Source: Multifurca ochricompacta (lineage: Eukaryota; Basidiomycota; Agaricomycetes; Russulales; Russulaceae). Taken from it: a stretch of DNA of 30,518 nt. The stretch spans positions 1 through 30,518 of the forward strand of contig WTXG01000365.1 in assembly GCA_022496185.1 (NCBI GenBank). The letters are read 5' to 3'. Shown piece after piece: positions 29,395 through 30,518 of this stretch. A program made the translations under genes and the position numbers. Under the pieces are notes generated by a model, which worked only from the letters and a program-made list of their open reading frames with translations, searched no databases and was not told where the DNA came from. Numbering within the stretch: the stretch's first letter is position 1; each line of letters begins with the position of its first letter.

Positions 29395-29583
29395 ACTTCT
29401 TCACTCTCCTTCATCATGTTTGCCCATATTTCTTGCGCCTTTTCTTCCTTTGTCGGCATTTTCTTTTCGATAGTTGGTGGGTTGTTATGTACAGGAGCGG
29501 TCGTAGCTTCAGCCACTCGCAGTCCTTTCTTTGGGCATTCCTTCGACATGTGTCCTTGTGCTTTGCAGCAAAAGCACCTTCCT
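29349..29583 (-). pseudogene. gag: GY2 gag, C-terminal part with zinc knuckle
   Basis: From 29583 the frame reads the CCHC knuckle (RCFCCKAQGHMSKECPKK, about 29527-29577), then LRVAEATTAPVHNNPPT and KEEKAQEIWANMMKESEEV, and stops at TAA 29349-29351 after KAFAKKDF. A TGA at 29391 interrupts the tail. The N-terminal capsid part lies beyond the GY3 insertion, outside the window. Confidence 0.82.
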
Positions 29584-30178
29584 TGTTACGAACCCCGTTG
29601 CATCGCTTTCATTTTTCCTTTGACATCACATGACACCCCATTTGGCTCTGTTTGCCCCTTTGTTGACCATGTTATGACTTCGTTTGTGCATGTTTGTTCC
29701 TTATCTTTGACCGAGGCTGTGCTTATCTCTGACTCATACATTACACAAGAACTCTTACGTATTTTCCCACCAGAATTGCAATTATACCAAACTCATCTAC
29801 GTATATTCTCATCTGGCCCACTTAGCTCTGTTCCCTCTTTGGATAGATTACGACTTCGTTGATACACCGAGTACAATACTCCGATTCAGACTCCGATCTC
29901 TATTACGTATATAAGGCCTGCCTAGATAGCCTGTATGCCTTAGACTCGACTTCTTAATCGACTTGGTGCATTACCTTCTGGGTGATTCCTAAGACCCGAC
30001 TCTTGAATCGTCTCAGTGCTTCTGGCACTTGTCCACTCACCAACACTAAGGGATTAGCTCCTTCGTGTTGACTTCTCACTCAATCTCTGTGTACTTGGAA
30101 GACAGTGCACACCTGATTCCGTAGTTCTGCTACATGACTCATCACACATTGTGACAAATGCCCGCATCAGGTGTTACA
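29584..30178 (+). mobile_element. GY3: 5' LTR of a third Ty3/gypsy element
   Basis: 595 bp, TGTTACGAACCCCG...GGTGTTACA, inserted in GY2 gag; TTCCT (29579-29583) is the expected left target duplication. A TATATAAG box lies near 29902-29909. The start equals the GY2 LTR start, and the end aligns with GY1. The body has diverged strongly from both. The element continues past the window. Confidence 0.85.
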
Positions 30179-30518
30179 TTAAGTCGAGTCTCCCCCACCG
30201 TGGCTTCATCCAGCCACAGTCAGAACCTGCACAACGAAGAACTCATCAACTGTCAAGACAAGGATAATCTTTCACAACAAGTCCTTGGCTCTGCCGTCTG
30301 GAAAGATTTTGAAACCAAGTTTGGATACTACGTCTATCACAACGATCAGTACCAGCCAGTTGAATACGACGAACAGAAGAGGGTCTGGTACCATATCCAT
30401 TACTCTAGAAGCCATCATTCCTGGGTTACCACAGGACCTGCCCCACCAGAGTACGGCCTAGGACCTTGGAGAGAGAATCCTCCAGCCATTATCACAGATT
30501 CAGAACCCGAAGAATACA
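30158..30518 (+). CDS. gag: GY3 gag, N-terminal part (cut by window end)
   Basis: An open frame without stops runs to the window end and encodes, among others, QQVLGSAVWKDFETKFGYYV, YDEQKRVWYHIHYSRSHHSW and EYGLGPWRENPPAIITDSEP. The same protein start is recognisable in GY1 (about 490-740) across a frameshift. The only in-frame ATG upstream of the conserved part is at 30158, inside the LTR 20 bases before its end, so translation may begin within the LTR. The conserved block is N-terminal to the gag domain and unlike any domain I can name. Whether the gene is intact cannot be seen here. Confidence 0.65.
   Translation, partial: MPASGVTLSRVSPTVASSSHSQNLHNEELINCQDKDNLSQQVLGSAVWKDFETKFGYYVYHNDQYQPVEYDEQKRVWYHIHYSRSHHSWVTTGPAPPEYGLGPWRENPPAIITDSEPEEY

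Larger units (their letters stand above)
16177..29583 (-). mobile_element. GY2: chromodomain Ty3/gypsy element (chromovirus), 5' end beyond window
   Basis: On the minus strand the order is gag, protease, RT, RNase H, integrase, chromodomain, an extra ORF3, polypurine tract, 3' LTR. The integrase comes after RT, which defines Ty3/gypsy, and the C-terminal chromodomain marks a chromovirus. It is split by GY3 (from 29584), by a decayed LTR holding a TRIM (about 26677-27863) and by copia B (19023-25591, duplication CTGCT). Ten premature stops, all TGA, are spread along gag, pol and ORF3, yet I see no frameshift. The 5' LTR and most of gag lie to the right of the window. Confidence 0.9.

Overview
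This window looks like transposon-on-transposon chromatin from a filamentous fungus, most likely an Agaricomycete basidiomycete. That placement is inferred from the mix of copia, chromodomain-gypsy and Tc1-type elements and from heavy CpG decay; no host gene is present to confirm it. Essentially every stretch of coding sequence belongs to a mobile element. I see no cellular protein gene, no rRNA and no CRISPR.

Left half (1-15138): a decayed Ty3/gypsy element (GY1, + strand) is interrupted twice in its reverse transcriptase. The first interruption is a 1344-bp solo LTR (2982-4325, 5-bp target duplication GAAGG). The second is a Ty1/copia element (copia A, - strand, 4411-15060, duplication CTTGC). 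Copia A itself holds four insertions: a solo copia LTR (6073-6585), a palindromic Tc1-like element (7903-9524), a second palindromic Tc1-like element (10148-11756) with a 219-bp MITE at its exact centre, and a further solo LTR (13161-13661).

Middle (15139-16176): an unassigned 0.5-kb stretch, then two copia LTR fragments, one inserted in the other. The inner one is interrupted by the next element.

Right half (16177-29583): a second gypsy element (GY2, - strand) of the chromodomain type. It has a pol gene and, between pol and the 3' LTR, an extra open frame ending in zinc knuckles. GY2 is split by a very young copia element (copia B, 19023-25591, LTRs differing at 1 of 503 positions), by a decayed LTR (about 26677-27863) and by the 5' end of a third gypsy element (GY3, 29584 onward). 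Inside the decayed LTR sits a complete 535-bp miniature LTR retrotransposon (TRIM, 26696-27230) with two identical 222-bp LTRs, each carrying a tRNA-derived sequence with Pol III A and B boxes.

Target-site duplications allow an insertion order to be read. The deepest chain is copia LTR fragment, second copia LTR, GY2, decayed LTR, TRIM. Decay is highly patterned: all twenty premature in-frame stops I located are TGA, and wherever a paralogous copy can be compared most correspond to CGA. All seven differences between the two LTRs of copia A fall at five ancestral CpG sites. This points to cytosine methylation and deamination, or a CpG-directed repeat-mutation process, as the main inactivating force.

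The best candidate for something little described is the tRNA-bearing TRIM. Next are the two perfectly palindromic Tc1-like elements and the zinc-knuckle ORF3 of GY2. All coordinates and alignments were made by eye.
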